From Phytophthora colocasiae (Eukaryota > Oomycota > Peronosporomycetes > Peronosporales > Peronosporaceae): 64,000 nucleotides of DNA. The notes under the pieces are model-generated. The model was not told the origin of the DNA. It did not search any database and saw only the letters and a program-made list of their open reading frames with translations. Below, one piece after another: positions 20,313 to 30,703 of the stretch; the stretch's first letter is position 1; the number at the start of each line of letters is the position of its first letter. The translations under genes were made by a program, and so were the position numbers. Location of the stretch: positions 496,001-560,000 of the forward strand of contig JAGKQI010000048.1 in NCBI GenBank assembly GCA_018806915.1, written 5' to 3'.

Positions 20313-20581
20313 TTGGAGAATATTTACATGTTAATTTAAAATTGTTCGAGATCAGTACAATAATTGTATTGTGTACCATACTATCAGGCGGGTGGAGCCA
20401 ACACAGCGATAAGTTTGGTCCACGTAATTGGTTTTGCTTAGAGCACCTCTGATCGTTATCAACGGAAGTGCATAAGCGACAAATCCAATCGTTGTTTCTT
20501 GCTCTTTGCTGTCTTCCAGGATGCCATTCTCCAATTCCCAGCTTCTCGTATCGATCGCCCACACGTCCCATCAACCTGCCA

Positions 20582-20968
20582 ATGAATTCTTGTGCCATGA
20601 ACCCACCAAACACTCAGGCGTTTAGCGACACTGTTATCGGCCATGTCGTGCAGCGAAGCTCCAGAAAACGTAGCTATGAAGAAGACCGGACGTCCTACCA
20701 ACCACGCACTCGCTACCGCCAAGAAGCTCCTTACCAACGAATGAACCAAGGATACCCCATCGACTCTTCGGAAATTCCTATCAAAGTGGTGAGACTGGAG
20801 AGGGAAGCTCCAGCAGGAGCCGCTATCCTGTCCTCCATCACTGGGCTCATCGGTACGACTGACTTGTCCTCGGGTCGGAAGAGGGTTTCATGTCTAACAT
20901 AAGACTGCGAACCAGATCATCGCCAGTATCCAAGGACCACATCACAGCCGAGTTACAACAGGCCATCG
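20582..20968 (+). pseudogene. bZIP family copy C, 5' part
   Basis: Matches the 5' part of the bZIP copies at 47468 and 56483: MNSCAMNPPNTQAF, GHVVQRSSRKRSYEE, GYPIDSSEIPIKV, SSGRKRVSCL. A stop arises at about 20900 by small changes, but nucleotide similarity runs to 20968 (ACAACAGGCCATCG), just before the basic region, where a decayed Gypsy element begins. The 3' part resumes near 24179. An upstream extension from a GTG at 20468 corresponds to the ATG at 47357 in copy A. Confidence 0.8.
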
Positions 20969-20998
20969 TGTAGTGTTTTCCGTAGGTTGAAGCAACAC
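20969..20998 (+). repeat. Left inverted end of the decayed Gypsy element
   Basis: Begins TGTAGTGTTTTCCGTAGG at the exact point where bZIP homology stops; inverted partner at 23902-23931. Confidence 0.65.
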
Positions 20999-21110
20999 CA
21001 AACTCCTGCAGTCTGCGGCGCAGCTACAGCGGGAAGACTTCAACTGGGCACTCGTTGTTGGGCGTGTTCGTGACCGTCGACGTCTGGTCTTCCGGGTCCT
21101 CGTCCGTCGG

Positions 21111-21581
21111 CTAAACTGTCTCCACCACAGCCATCCATCCTTGCGAGGTTGTTTCTATAGTCGTGTTAGCGCACTGCCAGTGTACCTTGAGCTCTTGATC
21201 AGCAGCTGCCACGTACTGGTCCACTAGGATGGGAACGTCCTTTGCTAAGCTGGCCAGTGGTTCGTATGAGTCCTCAATGTCCTCGAGTCCTTTCCACTGA
21301 ACCAGGACTTTAAAGTCACGTATTGTCTCATTCCATCGGTGGCCCTTGAATTTCTCTATTGCCAATACAATTCCTTGCGATGAGATGTGATCCAAAAGTT
21401 CTTCAGAGACCAAGCTAGAGTCTGCATAGAACTTGAGTCTAGAGGCGTTCACATCCAGCTCAGCGTCTGTAATAAGCTGTTTTACCAGGAATAAGTGTGC
21501 GTCAGCTCGTACAACACGATACGGCCCTACCCAACTTGTTACTTCTCTTCTCGTCCACTCTCGAGCGTAACAAGTAGTCAC
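21111..21581 (-). pseudogene. Gypsy integrase C-terminus with chromodomain, fragment
   Basis: Contains the integrase C-terminal GPYRVVRADAHLFLV segment and a chromodomain-like VLVQWKGLEDIEDSYEP at its end, aligning with the tail of the integrase at 49706-51244. Follows a frameshift from the integrase core frame. Confidence 0.75.
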
Positions 21582-22575
21582 CTTCCGTGTAATTCACAAG
21601 GTTTTCTCCACGTTCGCGTTTTTTGTTTAGCATCCTCTGCTTCAGGCGTATCCTCCACCACCTTGTGCATGGAGCGAATACTGCTGCACAGGTCATCGAG
21701 AAACTCATCGATCTTACCACACGCCGGCACCTCGTTGAACTCCACAGTGCGAGGCAGGTAAAATTCTCTGAGAGGCGTCGGGCACGGTAATCCATTAAAC
21801 AGCTCCACGGGCGCTCTACGATGGCACTGCTGTGTGATTGCGGCTTGACTGTACTATTGGTACCAAGTAGACCCAGGCGCAAGATCATGGTCCGGATCAC
21901 CTGGAGGGTGTCTCTGTTCACCGGTTCCACGGACCCGTTGATCCAGGGACAGTATGCAGACGTGAAATCCTGCTGCGTTCGCAGTCGTCGAGAAAGCTCG
22001 CCCACCACATCGTTTTTATAGTGCGAGCCTTGGTCTGAGATCCAGTTGGGTGGCAACCCGAACCGAGAATGCCAGTCGAGGAAAGCTTCCACAGTCACTG
22101 AGCTGTCGGCTGTGTCTGCAACCACAAATTCACAGAAATGGGATGCGTGATCCTTGAGCACTAGGATGTACTTGGATTCTCCGAAGCCATCACCCATAGA
22201 AATCGAAATGTAGCAAACCATTGCGTTCACTGCATTTAATGTTTCACCCCAAAGTCTGGGGATGATTTCCCCCCTTTTGAATGTAGACACGGTCGACACT
22301 GGCGGACAAACGTGGTCGTCAAAGAGCGCAGATTCTCCAGCGCGAACAATCGGCGTATGTGTTCCACCATAGCAGCTATTCCACGGTGCCATTGTGCACC
22401 ACAGTGTGCAATGATAAACAGTCACAGGATAAGATCCTTCGCCTCCACAGGAATCCAAACCCGGTTGTTGACCGCGAGGACACCAGTTTGTTACGTTCGG
22501 CTCCTTGTGGTGGATCGTAAGTGGACTGTACCAACTCAATCTCTGCAAACGTTGGATACACAAAATTTGAATCAT
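21502..22575 (-). pseudogene. Gypsy integrase core, fragment
   Basis: Shows YILVLKDHASHFCEFV, the second catalytic Asp in WISDQGSHYKN, and the third acidic site region WINGSVEPVNRDT, where the catalytic Glu-Arg pair reads Glu-Pro. The H2C2 zinc region upstream is scrambled by frame changes. Not functional. Confidence 0.75.
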
Positions 22576-22613
22576 CCAAGGGGCGAAGCATTGAAATTCT
22601 CTGCTCCACCACC

Positions 22614-22865
22614 TCAGGCTGTCGCATCTTTCTCGATCACCGTCCAGTTAAGTTGACTCCCCGTAAAACTCCCGCTCAAACATTCCTTAAGCTGGTGCTG
22701 CTGGTCCTGAACTGGAACCTTCGGGTTGTAGCCCTTGACTTGCGTCACAATCAGCGCCCAAACAATATCCGATGCGTCTGTCAGCAAGCACGTAGTCGCA
22801 GAGTCATCAGGGAAAGCAAGTGTAGCAACCGACGCTAGCCTTTCCTTCACGTTATCAAACGTCAC
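22614..22865 (-). pseudogene. Gypsy RNase H fragment
   Basis: TCLLTDASDIVWALIV and GGSFTGSQLNWTVIEK (the latter reading SGSFTGSQLNW here) align with the RNase H of the element at 48983-54723 (LSDASDYGWGLVV). Confidence 0.65.
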
Positions 22866-23163
22866 CTTTTTATCAGCACTCAGTGCAATCGAAATTCAAG
22901 CTGCTACCCTCTTAGTCCGACGAGTATTTGCCAGAGCTTCGTCCAATTTGCGTTGAAGAGGAGAAACTTGGCGAGCGTAGTCGATGAGACTCTCGCGAAT
23001 CCAGTTTATGGCACAAAGAAACTGTTGTAGCTCCCCTGCTGAACTTGGGTACGGCATTGCACGGAGTGTTTAAATCCGAGTAGGATCGTGACGTACACCG
23101 TTAGCATCGATAATCTTGCCATACCACTTCACCCTCTGCCGGTATAGGCTGGACTTCTTCACG

Positions 23164-23622
23164 CTAACCTTCGGACCGAATTCGTCCAGCAGTGAAAACA
23201 GCCCCTTCAGCTAGAGGTAGCTGCCGGAAACCTTTAATGAAATCGAAAGGCCCAAAATGTTGTTTTCCACGTGCATTTTCCATTACCAACGAAAGTATCG
23301 GCATCACAGCAGCCATGATGTCCGTTCTCGAATTAAACTCACGATAGTCCGTAGTTTGACGGATGTCCATTAGCTCTTGAGACTTTTTAACGGGTAGTAC
23401 GGGGCTTACCCACAGGCTCGTAAGATTCTCGTAGATCCATAATAGACCAACAAGCATAGTGTTAAACTCCCGTAAGAATTGTCGAACATGCGAAGGATAT
23501 TTGCGGGGCTTACATTTGCAAGGCTGAGCCCCTTCCTTCAAACGCACATCGAGCGGCGGGACACGCGCAGGCGGATCGTCACGGAGCTCCAAGCGCCACA
23601 CATCATACATGTGCACAAGCAC
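23164..23622 (-). pseudogene. Gypsy reverse transcriptase N-terminal fragment
   Basis: WRLELRDDPPARVPPLDVRL and FDFIKGFRQLPLAEG match WRLELGDDPPARVPPLKIRL and FDFLKGFWQLPLA in the intact relative. The catalytic YIDD region is deleted. Confidence 0.75.
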
Positions 23623-23901
23623 TCACAACTTGGCCACCTTGTCAGCAGGAAACCCATGTTTCAGGGCTCTTTCAATCAGAACATCCACAGCAGCACGAAC
23701 TTCTTCATCACTGGATTTGCAGGGAGTTCGTCAGCTTCCAGTTTGAAAGGGTCTCTACTCCTGTATACTTTCATTGAGACGGAAGGGTGGTGACGACTAT
23801 TCTATCCTCTCACTTTACAAACTGCTAGCTACTGCAAGTTGCATCAATACACTTGGCTACAAGTTTCCTGCAGGATCGCCACCTGCATTGCTTTGTGTTT
23901 C

Positions 23902-23931
23902 GTGTTGCTTCAACCTCCGAAAACCACTACA
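23902..23931 (-). repeat. Right inverted end of the decayed Gypsy element
   Basis: Inverted partner of 20969-20998 (27/30). Confidence 0.6.
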
Positions 23932-24178
23932 AAGAATTCTTTAGTGGGTCGTACTACTCCAACAGCGTAGTACACGCCTTGCTAGCTGAACTGCCGTCTC
24001 TGTCCTACAAGATCAATGAATGTTTGGCCGGGTGGAGATTGCTGACTTGGACACCAGAGTCAGATATTTCTCCGTCTGTGATCAACCTGGACGTACCAGG
24101 TAGTTCACTGTCTGTTCGTCAAACTTGATGGCAGCGGAATCCGGCTTGATGCGCTTCACCACACCATTGTCATTGAGA

Positions 24179-24320
24179 TTTTGAAGAAGAAGATCCGAAA
24201 TCGAGAGCGATGTCAATCGATATGTTGGCACCGATACTTAGTCTGCTTCGTAGCTTAGAGGACGTGTCTTACGGATTTTGCAAGGCTTGTATCCCCGAGT
24301 GTGGTTTTATCAGAAAATTG
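24179..24320 (+). pseudogene. bZIP family copy C, 3' part with internal deletion
   Basis: Resumes at TTTTGAAGAAGAAGATCCG, the start of the basic region, and keeps it only to RERCQ. It then jumps to the sequence equivalent to 48488 onward in copy A (ACACCGATGCTTAGTCTGC) with about 560 bases missing, and ends at the conserved GTGTGGTTTTATC. Confidence 0.75.
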
Positions 24321-24949
24321 TAACCTGGTGTTCTACTGTTAAGAATTAAGTTGTTGTATATGAAAGCTTGCGCGTGAAATGCCATTTGATTGTTAGAGAG
24401 AGACAGAAGAAAGTCTATTGTCTCTTTTGGTTATGTTGCTGCCTACATTCCCTTGACTTAGCTTTCTGAATAATGTTATTATCACCTTCCTCCCACTCCT
24501 CCGTGTATACAATCTAGACCTTCTTCCGCCATAGCTCGCTGGCGGTCCTCCTCTCCTACGCATTGGGTTGTTGAATCTTGTTATTACCATTGGTCATGCG
24601 TACAGCTTTCATTTACGCGATCACTGCTTCCGGATGTTGGGTTAGCAGGGATCGGACAATATACATTGTTAATTGATTGGCAGGTTGACTTTTCAATCAA
24701 TCAATATAGTAACAATATCAATATCGAGGACAATCAATTGCAATACAGCGATCTAATTGTGTTGAAGTTGACCTCGCAGTCTTGGCAGAGGCATAAATAG
24801 CTACGCCAATCGAAAATGAGGTAGGATAGAACAACTTACCGGTCCACGACCACTCCAAACCTCACTTTCAAATCAGCGCTCCTCCCGTTTCACAAGATCC
24901 TTTTCCAAGTCGGCGACTCCGACTATATCGCCTCGTACCAATGCAGACC
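24321..24949. other. Non-coding, AT-rich in part
   Basis: No gene seen. 24680-24760 has repeated CAATCAAT/AATATC strings; a similar CAATCAATCAATAT occurs at about 27699. Confidence 0.4.
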
Positions 24950-25633
24950 ATGGCTATTTCAACTTTCTTCACGGCTCAAGTCCCTTAACACTTCTTTCAG
25001 CGCGAGATATCCTGGATGAAACGGTAGATTTTCCTAATCTCAAGGACCGCCTCAGGGTTGATGCCAACATTGTCGAATCGCCTGCATTTGAGACTGGAGA
25101 GGTGCAAGGTCAAGAGAACCAGTTAACATCAGAAGAGGGCATTGCTGTGGCTCACCTCGAAAAAACTCATGCAGAAGAGGATATATTCTTCTTCAAAACG
25201 CAAGCGAAACAAAGACCATTCATCTTCATCGACGGTCTCGAAGAAGAAGCGCTAACATTTATCAACGCTCGGTGCATCAGTTTCGATGACCCCCCACGGT
25301 GGTCAACTCTACAGGTCGACAGAACCGGATTCTACCAGACGTCGTAGATCCCCAAATAAGGTGAAAACAGCCATTGCAGTGAGAGCACAGGACCGCGAAG
25401 ATGGCAAGTCCAAGTACATGGACCTGGCGTGGCTTTTAGCAACATCCATTGAAGTGGAACGACTTTTTTCAGCGGTGAGTATGCTCAGATATCTCCACAT
25501 GCAAATGGGTGCTGAGACCCTTGAGGCGATACTAAATTTGAGGATGAATTGTCTCGTTACAAACGAGATTACATCTAAGGCCGTGCCGACAGCTCGTGGA
25601 GGGGATGAAATAGACGACAAAGGGTACGAGTAG
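24950..25633 (+). pseudogene. hAT transposase C-terminal fragment
   Basis: Two frames (25102-25347 and 25286-25633) carry the end of a hAT transposase. The second has the hAT dimerisation motif: WLLATSIEVERLFSAVSMLR followed by ETLEAILNLRMNC. A frameshift lies at about 25.3 kb. Upstream acidic sequence (EEGIAVAHLEKTHAEED) is probably part of the same protein. The catalytic core is absent. Confidence 0.75.
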
Positions 25634-25792
25634 GATTCCGGATTTCTTCTACACTATATTGATCAATTTGTAGTAACGTATAATACCGAATAAAGCTCCG
25701 CGCTCTATTTTAATACAGCGCTGTCTATTGAAAATAGCGCGCTGTATTCAATATTCATGATCACAATGTCATCGAGAGTTCCATGATTGACT

Positions 25793-26278
25793 CTATCTGT
25801 GCCTGAGTTCATCATCCACGCCGCTTTCGCTCTTTACATCTTCTTGCAGCTTCCTTGCTGCCCGAAAATTCGAGCCGTAGGCATCATGTTTGGCAATATG
25901 CCAGTCACTGGAGTTGCTACCAAAGCAACACGCCTTAATGCACTTCTCCACAACCTCTACAGGTGTTTCTTTCCAAGCTTGTGAGACCCATGACGTCACC
26001 AAAGAAATATCTGGAGCTCTTGAATTGCCTGCTTTAGTGTATGTCACCTTATCAGATCGCTTCCATGGCTCGATCAGGGTCGACATCGAAGACTTGTAGA
26101 TGCCCACATCACCTGCTTGTAGATACGGAATAAGACCTCCAGGAATCACAGCCATTTTAATCGCTCTATCACTACAGCGCTGTGAGCTCGCATCGAGTGT
26201 ACTGCCCGGGCGCCTGTACTTCAGCACAATAGATAGAACCAGTCCAACCTGGCCAATCAAGTACATGAATTCGCTCAC
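25793..26278 (-). pseudogene. pogo/Tigger-like DDE transposase, C-terminal fragment
   Basis: AVIPGGLIPYLQAGDVGIYK, WVSQAWKETPVEVVEKCIKA and SSDWHIAKHDAYG are characteristic of the C-terminal part of the DDE_1/pogo transposases common in oomycetes. The N-terminal CENP-B-type DNA-binding region and first two catalytic Asp residues are missing. The open frame starts at a GTG. It is directly followed upstream by an unrelated gag-like frame, so it is a truncated insertion. Confidence 0.75.
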
Positions 26279-26414
26279 TCAGTACAATCACAGGACACTC
26301 TTTCAGGTTTTGTCCAGGAGTCTCGGAAACGCTAACGTTCTCCTTGAACGCACCCAACACGCTCTCCTCGATAAGGCCCTCTCGTCAGTGGGGATCGCAG
26401 TCACTGTCACTTGC

Positions 26415-26987
26415 TCACTGGGGCACTTGTTCATCTCTCCCTAGATTCACCGTAGCTCCAAACTTCGACTTAGCCACTTGGTCGTTGAGAACTACTCGCG
26501 TAGGGCAGTCGACGGCAGCGTGACCAGCGACTTCGCACAGGAAACACACTCGACTCAAGACTGGTGACTGCACCACACCTTCACTCGGATAATCTTGGTA
26601 CAGGGGCTGTGGGTTCTGCGACAGGTGACTCGGTAGGAAGTCATCAACTTCAGCTACTCCAATGCCAGAGTGAACTGAGTAGTCTTCAGGAACTTGGACT
26701 AGTTGGTAACTGGTTACTATTTGCGGCTCGAACTCGACTTGATGAACAGGATGAACTTGTCTGTTTCCGAAGTCAAACACGGGTACACTAGAGGCAGCGT
26801 AGATCGTACAGTTCTGGTAGGTTGGAATGGCTCTCGGGAAAGGTGACTGATCACTTCGAAACTGGTTCGTCGAGTAGTACTGCGGTAATATCTGGAGTGC
26901 TTGGGAGTACTCCTTGATGAGAATTGGACGGTTGAGATAGATGACTCGTGGTAGCACTCCATAAGATAGCATGGTCAGTCCACTCAA
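26415..26987 (-). pseudogene. Gag-like fragment with zinc knuckle
   Basis: Up to 190 residues with one CCHC knuckle (CFLCEVAGHAAVDC) near the C-terminus, preceded by a Gln/Tyr/Pro-rich region. Likely the 3' end of a retroelement gag or a host zinc-knuckle gene; no pol domain is next to it. First ATG in frame is at 26972. Confidence 0.5.
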
Positions 26988-27810
26988 ATTTGGTCTCTCG
27001 CTCGTTGAACTCCCTGAGCTCTCGCGCGTAACCCGGAAATCACTCTCACCACTAGCTGCGAATTACATCTTGGTTTCTTCTGTCAGGACTATTTCTTGTA
27101 ACACTCCCGCCCGAGATAATCAACTTCTTGTTACCGAAGACACAACTGGTTGGTACTGCAAAGTAGCTCGTCTACTTGAGTAGATCTTCACATGTAGTTC
27201 GCTTCTAAACACTTTCACACACAAGTAGACGCCTTCCGAATCGGGGTTGGTCCCGACCTCAAGTGTAATCGCCGGGCACCTCCCTAGTTGACCCCTGTCT
27301 AACTAGCAGTGACGCGACCCCCCACTTCTCGCAAGGGAAAGCAGCTCCTTCTCCGGATGAACTTCTCGTCTTCGCCAGTATACACCGTGCGACTCCTACT
27401 CCAGCGGACGAGTACCCTGCTTCACCACCACTTGTCGCAACCCCCTTCCGAACACTTACGTGAGTAGTCTGATGATGGAGCCAGGAACGTGGTCAAAGAC
27501 AGTATCAAACGGCGTGAAACACCTCATTCGTAGAACTCAACGGAACTTGTGTTCGTCCAGCACGCATCTACTCCTTCACACAGTCTTCGTCAGTACTATT
27601 TTTATACAACGCCCTTTAAGAGAGCGCTTTAATCGAAAGGCGCTCCATTCGATAGGGGTAGTAATCGGTATTTAACGTTAGGTATTGTCAAGAGTTCAAT
27701 CAATCAATATTTTACAATAGTGGTAGTCAATTGTGCAGCAAGTCGATTTTTTTTTTTGCAGCAAGTCCAGAATTTCATCCGGCGCTGGGATTGGCTGAGA
27801 CATTTTTTCG
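26988..27810. other. Non-coding, no gene seen
   Basis: About 820 bases. 27690-27735 is AT-rich with repeated CAATCAAT, and a poly-T tract lies at 27750-27760. Could include an old LTR but no partner was found. Confidence 0.4.
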
Positions 27811-28065
27811 CTAAAAGCACCAAATCGGTGCAGGACGGGCTAGTAGATTTTTTTTAACCTCGTCCAAGATCGTATCGTCATTAGTGTGCTCGCGATCCTT
27901 CCGCCCACGGTAGTGTAGTGGTCGAGCAGTGTACCGAGTTGCCTGCACGCGCTCATACTCCACGGCCCAGTACTCATCAAGTTCAGCCTCGTCGGAGTCC
28001 TCATCACTTAGCAGCTCCCGTGCCAGTGCAGCAGATGCCCGCTGCTTCGCTGAAAAGCACGGCAT
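27811..28065 (-). pseudogene. Harbinger-like transposase N-terminal fragment
   Basis: Begins at ATG 28065 (MPCFSAKQRASAALARELL), has an acidic stretch DEDSDEAELDEYWAVEYERV and RPLHYRGRKD, as at the N-terminus of the PIF/Harbinger DDE endonucleases that are abundant in Phytophthora. The catalytic DDE domain is absent. Confidence 0.55.
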
Positions 28066-28444
28066 TGTAAGGTTCTTCAGGCTGCGGTCCTCTCTTCAGC
28101 TTCACAGAGGAACTTGTAGTGCCTCTTCAGGCGTCCTGTCACGACTGGGCTTCACGGGGACACTGGGAAGGCGTAGCGGATCCTCAGCTTGTGCACTCTC
28201 TTCAGATTCGCTGGGGAACTTGTAGGGCTGATCTTCGAGCGTCCTTGGCACGACTGAGATTCACGAGAGCATTGGCTAGACGCTGGTGATCCTCACGGAG
28301 TCTTCTTTCTGGATCTTGCGCAAAAAAATTTGCTTGCTGCTGCAGCGCCAAATGGAGGGTGTCAAATCAAATTGTGCTGATTGGTCATAATGTGCGTCGG
28401 CTCATCCCTGCCAATAAAAATCGACTTGCTGCTGCAAAATGGAC
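28066..28444. other. Non-coding between Harbinger-like fragment and inverted repeat
   Basis: No gene seen. Contains repeats such as CTTGTAG...CTTCAG/GAGCGTC and two near-copies of TTGCTGCTGCA. Confidence 0.4.
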
Positions 28445-28469
28445 TACCGTAGATGACAGAAAGACACAC
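28445..28469 (+). repeat. Left copy of a 25-bp perfect inverted repeat that brackets the giant LTR element
   Basis: TACCGTAGATGACAGAAAGA and the following CACAC recur as the reverse complement at 46731-46755. Inside both, the sequence AAATGCTT..GTGTCAT-like occurs. This looks like the terminal inverted repeat of a small DNA transposon or MITE into which the giant element later inserted. Confidence 0.65.
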
Positions 28470-28710
28470 TCAGCGACGTGCTCGAAAATGCTGTCACCGC
28501 AAATCACCGAAAATGCTTCTTTGTGTCATGGCATGACGTCGAAAATGCTTCTTTGTGTCATCTATCTAAATGGCTACACTTCTACTGCATTCAACGACTA
28601 AAATTCCTTATGTCTTTCTAAGTCTCTGTCGCAGGTATCGCGATTCCATGCGTCCCTAAAATCTCCCATCCGGTAGTATCGACTGTCGTTGCTCTCTTAC
28701 TCTGGTTTAG

Positions 28711-28728
28711 TGGTGGTGGTGGTGGTGG
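28711..28728 (+). repeat. (TGG)6 microsatellite
   Basis: Six perfect TGG units just outside the left LTR. Confidence 0.9.
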
Positions 28729-28761
28729 CAGCATCGGTACGTGTGGTAGCTTTGCGGTAGA

Positions 28762-28767
28762 AACGGA
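28762..28767. repeat. Target-site duplication, left
   Basis: AACGGA next to the LTR; repeated at 46289-46294 after the right LTR. Counted as 6 bp with TG...CA LTR ends (or 5 bp if the LTR ends at AA). Confidence 0.85.
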
Positions 28768-30648
28768 TGTCGCGAAGTCGGTGCAACTTTTACCGCGGTG
28801 CAGGGGCGTACAGTGAACCTGGAAGTGTGACTACCGGTAATTATACCAGAGTCGCACAGCAAGGTGGGCGTGTGTTACCTTGTGCTGTCCTCGTAGGTTC
28901 GTTGTCTTGGTAATGAGACCCTCGCCGGGGTCGTGAGAGTGTGTGTGAGAGTGAGGGTTCCTTGCGTAGACCGTCGGATGTCCTTCTGGTCCTCACAGGA
29001 GCGCTTGAGAGTCGAACGTTTTCCGGTGAACACTTGTGTACACCAGAGATTTCTGAAGGCAAAAGAGAAATTAATACAATGGGAAGTCCAGTAATTAGAC
29101 TTCCGAGATAACCGCAATATAGAGTTCCGATATACAAATATGTAGCTGCTCTTATTCTTTCCTGGCCCTTGAGCAGTGGGCTAGTTCTCCAGGTCAACTA
29201 GGGAAATGTTCACCAGACACCTGGTCTGTCTGGTATTCCCGTAACTTTCGCGCACCACCCTCTAATATATAGAGGGAAATAAACCAATACACTATCGGTT
29301 ATATACAACAGTCTACCGAGCGTCTTGAGAGCGACTGTCTAGCTCCCAAAACCTGTCCAAACGTACAATATGAAATGGGCTACCGCTAGAGACAAGACTA
29401 ACGACCCAACTAGTAAATGGAATAGGTGGGTCCTCTCAGGTCTCTACGTTACGCTGATCTCCACCTAAAGGGGCTTGATAGGTGAGAGATCACACGACTC
29501 AAAGCTTTGTCGTGGCCTTACACTTTCCAAGAACCGACGAATCGACCTTGGGGTTGTAACGCAAATTTAACTCGGGGGTACCGATCAAATTGAACTCTGG
29601 TTATCTATCTCGTATCTCTCTGTCTTCTGTCTTCCATATTCTCACATACACTTGGTCTCAGTATAACTCAGGAATCTTCACTTGGGCTCACTATGGTAGT
29701 CGATGCTGCAGATCTTGTCGAGTCGACACTTAATGATGTCATTACAGGGATGAGCAGGTTGCGTTTCACTTGATTGCGTGAGGTCGTGTTGGGTACACTT
29801 GGTTTCAGTATGGGGTGGACTTCAGAGTGTCAGAGTCTGGTATCCTGTTCATCAGGGTCTGGAATCATGTGCGTCGGAGATATGTTCATCGGAACCATGT
29901 ACTCCGGAATCATGTACATCAGAGTCATAAATACCAGAGTCGTGACACTTGGGTCTGTTCATCGGAGTCTTGTACGTCGGAGTCTGTTCATCGGAAACTG
30001 GTAAATGTCTGGAATATTGCTTGTATAAGCCGGACACATCAGACTTGTTTACCAGAATCATGTTCATCAGACTCATGTACGTCGGACTTCATGTACGTCG
30101 GACTCATGTACGTCAGACTTCATGGTGTGATATCAGAGTTTTCCATGCGTGATACCAGAAATTCATGAGTGTTTTTAGGGTGCGGAGCACGTATGCTGCA
30201 ACGCACGAAGTCCAATCGGGATATGCGCGGGGTGCGCTACGTCCGGTGCGCGATACTTGGTATCTTGTGGGTATAATTATATTCCTTGAACCATCATCGT
30301 CACACAGGACGGCAACGGGATGAGGTCTCTCAGAGATACATTCTTCTGAGAGACTTTCTGCCAACCTTTAGGCACTCATCGTCGGGGAAAGTCCGGTGAT
30401 CAGACTGAGTGTTGTTGCCTCTCGGAGTTTTGTGCACTTTTCCGAGGAACACTTCTGATCTCTTGGGCCCCTTTGCAGTACAGGTGAAGGTTAATATATA
30501 AAGCAGTTTTCTTCCACAGATCCATTATTGTCGCACGGGACATAACCTCGTCCCACATCTCCCTTTCTCCCACAATCCATTATATGTCCAATCACATCAC
30601 AGCGAAACGTCCATATCCACTCGAAAAATCGTAATTAGCAACGTGTCA
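28768..30648 (-). repeat. 3' LTR of the giant element (1,881 bp)
   Basis: Begins TGTCGCGAAGTCGG and ends ACGTGTCA. Has many variants of GT(T/A)C(A/G)(T/C)C(A/G)GA between 29.8 and 30.1 kb. Small frames inside it are by-products of these motifs. Confidence 0.93.
30492..30503 (+). promoter_or_regulatory. TATA-like site in the LTR facing the antisense ORFs
   Basis: TAATATATAAAG on the plus strand, about 200 bases before the ATG at 30704. A candidate antisense promoter; also present in the other LTR. Oomycete promoters usually lack TATA, so this is weak. Confidence 0.3.
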
Positions 30649-30662
30649 ACCGCCCCTCCTGG
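30649..30662 (-). other. Polypurine tract of the giant element
   Basis: Read on the minus strand, CAGGAGGGGCGGT directly abuts the 3' LTR, the expected plus-strand primer site. Confidence 0.7.
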
Positions 30663-30703
30663 TCATAATTCGTCAGTGCGGAACTTTCTCCAAACTGAGC
30701 ATC

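Larger units (their letters stand above)
20969..23931 (-). mobile_element. Decayed Ty3/Gypsy chromovirus with inverted ends, inside bZIP copy C
   Basis: The interval between the two bZIP halves carries, on the minus strand, RT, RNase H, integrase and chromodomain fragments in Gypsy order, related to the intact element at 48983-54723. The outermost 30 bases at each side (20969-20998 and 23902-23931) are inverted copies of one another with 27 of 30 matching, not direct repeats. I found no LTR pair. The last stretch 23932-24178 before the bZIP resumes is unassigned. RT core and Gag are largely deleted and several stops are present, so this is an inert relic. Confidence 0.7.

Noticed and set aside
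20131..20613. 160-residue minus-strand frame running from the esterase gene into bZIP copy C
   Set aside because: It is out of frame with the esterase and antisense to the bZIP 5' part.
23853..24128. 91-residue plus-strand frame between the Gypsy relic and the bZIP remnant
   Set aside because: It spans the relic's inverted end and has no recognised motif; not enough to call a gene.
24391..24585. Possible solo LTR (TGTTAGAGAG...ATTACCA)
   Set aside because: No matching target duplication at the ends and no partner copy in the window.
29774..30168. Repeated frames inside both LTRs (for example 76 and 117 residues), identical in the two copies
   Set aside because: They are identical because LTRs are identical. 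Their sequence only reflects the CATCRGA/CGTCGGA motif repeats.
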